42,205 nucleotides of DNA from assembly GCA_903888485.1 (NCBI GenBank), contig CAISTS010000002.1, positions 1-42,205 of the forward strand, written 5' to 3'. Below, piece after piece: positions 42,084-42,205 of this stretch. A program made the position numbers and the translations under genes. Every line of letters starts with the position of its first letter. Position 1 is the stretch's first letter. Under the pieces are notes generated by a model that did no database searches, had not been told where the DNA came from, and saw only the letters and a program-made list of their open reading frames with translations. This DNA is from an uncultured bacterium (lineage in GTDB: Bacteria; Pseudomonadota; Alphaproteobacteria; Rhodospirillales; Rhodospirillaceae).

Positions 42084-42205
42084 TGTACCGGTTGATTTGA
42101 GAGAATTGACCCCAACAGGAGGAGCTGAACATGGCGAGACGTGGATTAGGCGCGGAGCAGATTGTTTCCAAGTTAAGGCAGATCGAGGTGCTGATGGCGC
42201 AGGGC
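42084..42205 (+). mobile_element. Left end of an IS3-family insertion sequence (truncated by window)
   Basis: The element probably begins at TGTACC (42084), since IS3-family ends start with TG; 46 bases later the transposase orfA starts. Only the left end is in the window, so the inverted repeat partner and target duplication cannot be checked. Confidence 0.55.
42131..42205 (+). CDS. IS3-family transposase OrfA, N-terminal fragment
   Basis: Twenty-five codons are visible before the window ends: MARRGLGAEQIVSKLRQIEV followed by LMAQG. This is the start of the helix-turn-helix OrfA of IS3-family elements, in which (E/T)-x-EQI-x-x-x-LRQ-x-E-x precedes the recognition helix. AGGAGGAGCTGAAC upstream provides a strong ribosome binding site. 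Whether the element is intact is unknown. Confidence 0.75.
   Translation, partial: MARRGLGAEQIVSKLRQIEVLMAQG

Noticed and set aside
1..42205. CRISPR array or rRNA operon.
   Set aside because: No regularly spaced direct repeats and no rRNA-like sequence seen on either strand.

Overview
The window is a GC-rich (about 60-65 %) alphaproteobacterial chromosome segment. Gene content points there: DUF1150 behind a small heat-shock gene, DUF4169, an UrcA-family secreted protein, and separate infC and rpmI-rplT units. I cannot place it below class with confidence.

Layout. (1) 1-1446: the end of a lipopolysaccharide-type glycosyltransferase pair (GT4 fragment, then a GT9/heptosyltransferase-like gene). 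(2) 1.5-11.9 kb: a translation block of thrS, infC (apparently with an AUA start), a DoxX gene, a DUF3016 gene on the minus strand, rpmI-rplT, pheS-ASCH-pheT with 4-base overlaps, and lepA. (3) 11.9-14.2 kb: a small membrane protein, an intergenic stretch with DnaA-box-like sites, tRNA-Ser(GGA), a secreted unknown protein, and a gene broken by a perfect 8-bp tandem duplication. (4) 14.2-19.9 kb: a large secreted zinc metalloprotease with a duplicated C-terminal module, a TonB-C-like protein, a carboxymuconolactone decarboxylase-family protein, a PEP-mutase/isocitrate-lyase-like enzyme, DUF4169 and a small GNAT protein. (5) 19.9-20.9 kb: a kilobase of decayed genes, namely the tail of a molybdopterin dehydrogenase subunit, an emrA'-'emrB deletion remnant, and a frameshifted ybaK/proX. 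(6) 20.9-25.6 kb: a tldD/tldE-like protease pair divergent from mnmC. (7) 25.6-28.9 kb: two palindromic repeat units, then a DUF6502-DUF5666 gene pair preceded by two matching 17-bp palindromic operators, facing an outer-membrane barrel gene. (8) 29-36 kb: a large patatin-related protein and an RND efflux pump with its adaptor, all on the minus strand and both units with palindromes upstream. (9) 36.5-40.4 kb: proline iminopeptidase, an MFS transporter, hsp20 with a ROSE-like thermometer in its leader, DUF1150 and UrcA. (10) 40.5 kb to the end: tRNA-Arg(CCT), immediately followed by a tyrosine integrase, a small overlapping cargo gene and the left end of an IS3-family element. This is the start of an integrated island running out of the window.

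The most promising leads are the DUF6502/DUF5666 unit with paired operators, the ROSE-like hsp20 leader, the AUA-initiated infC, and the two traceable gene-breaking events (8-bp duplication; emrA-emrB deletion). I see no CRISPR array and no rRNA. All functional assignments are from reading the sequence; no database search was run.
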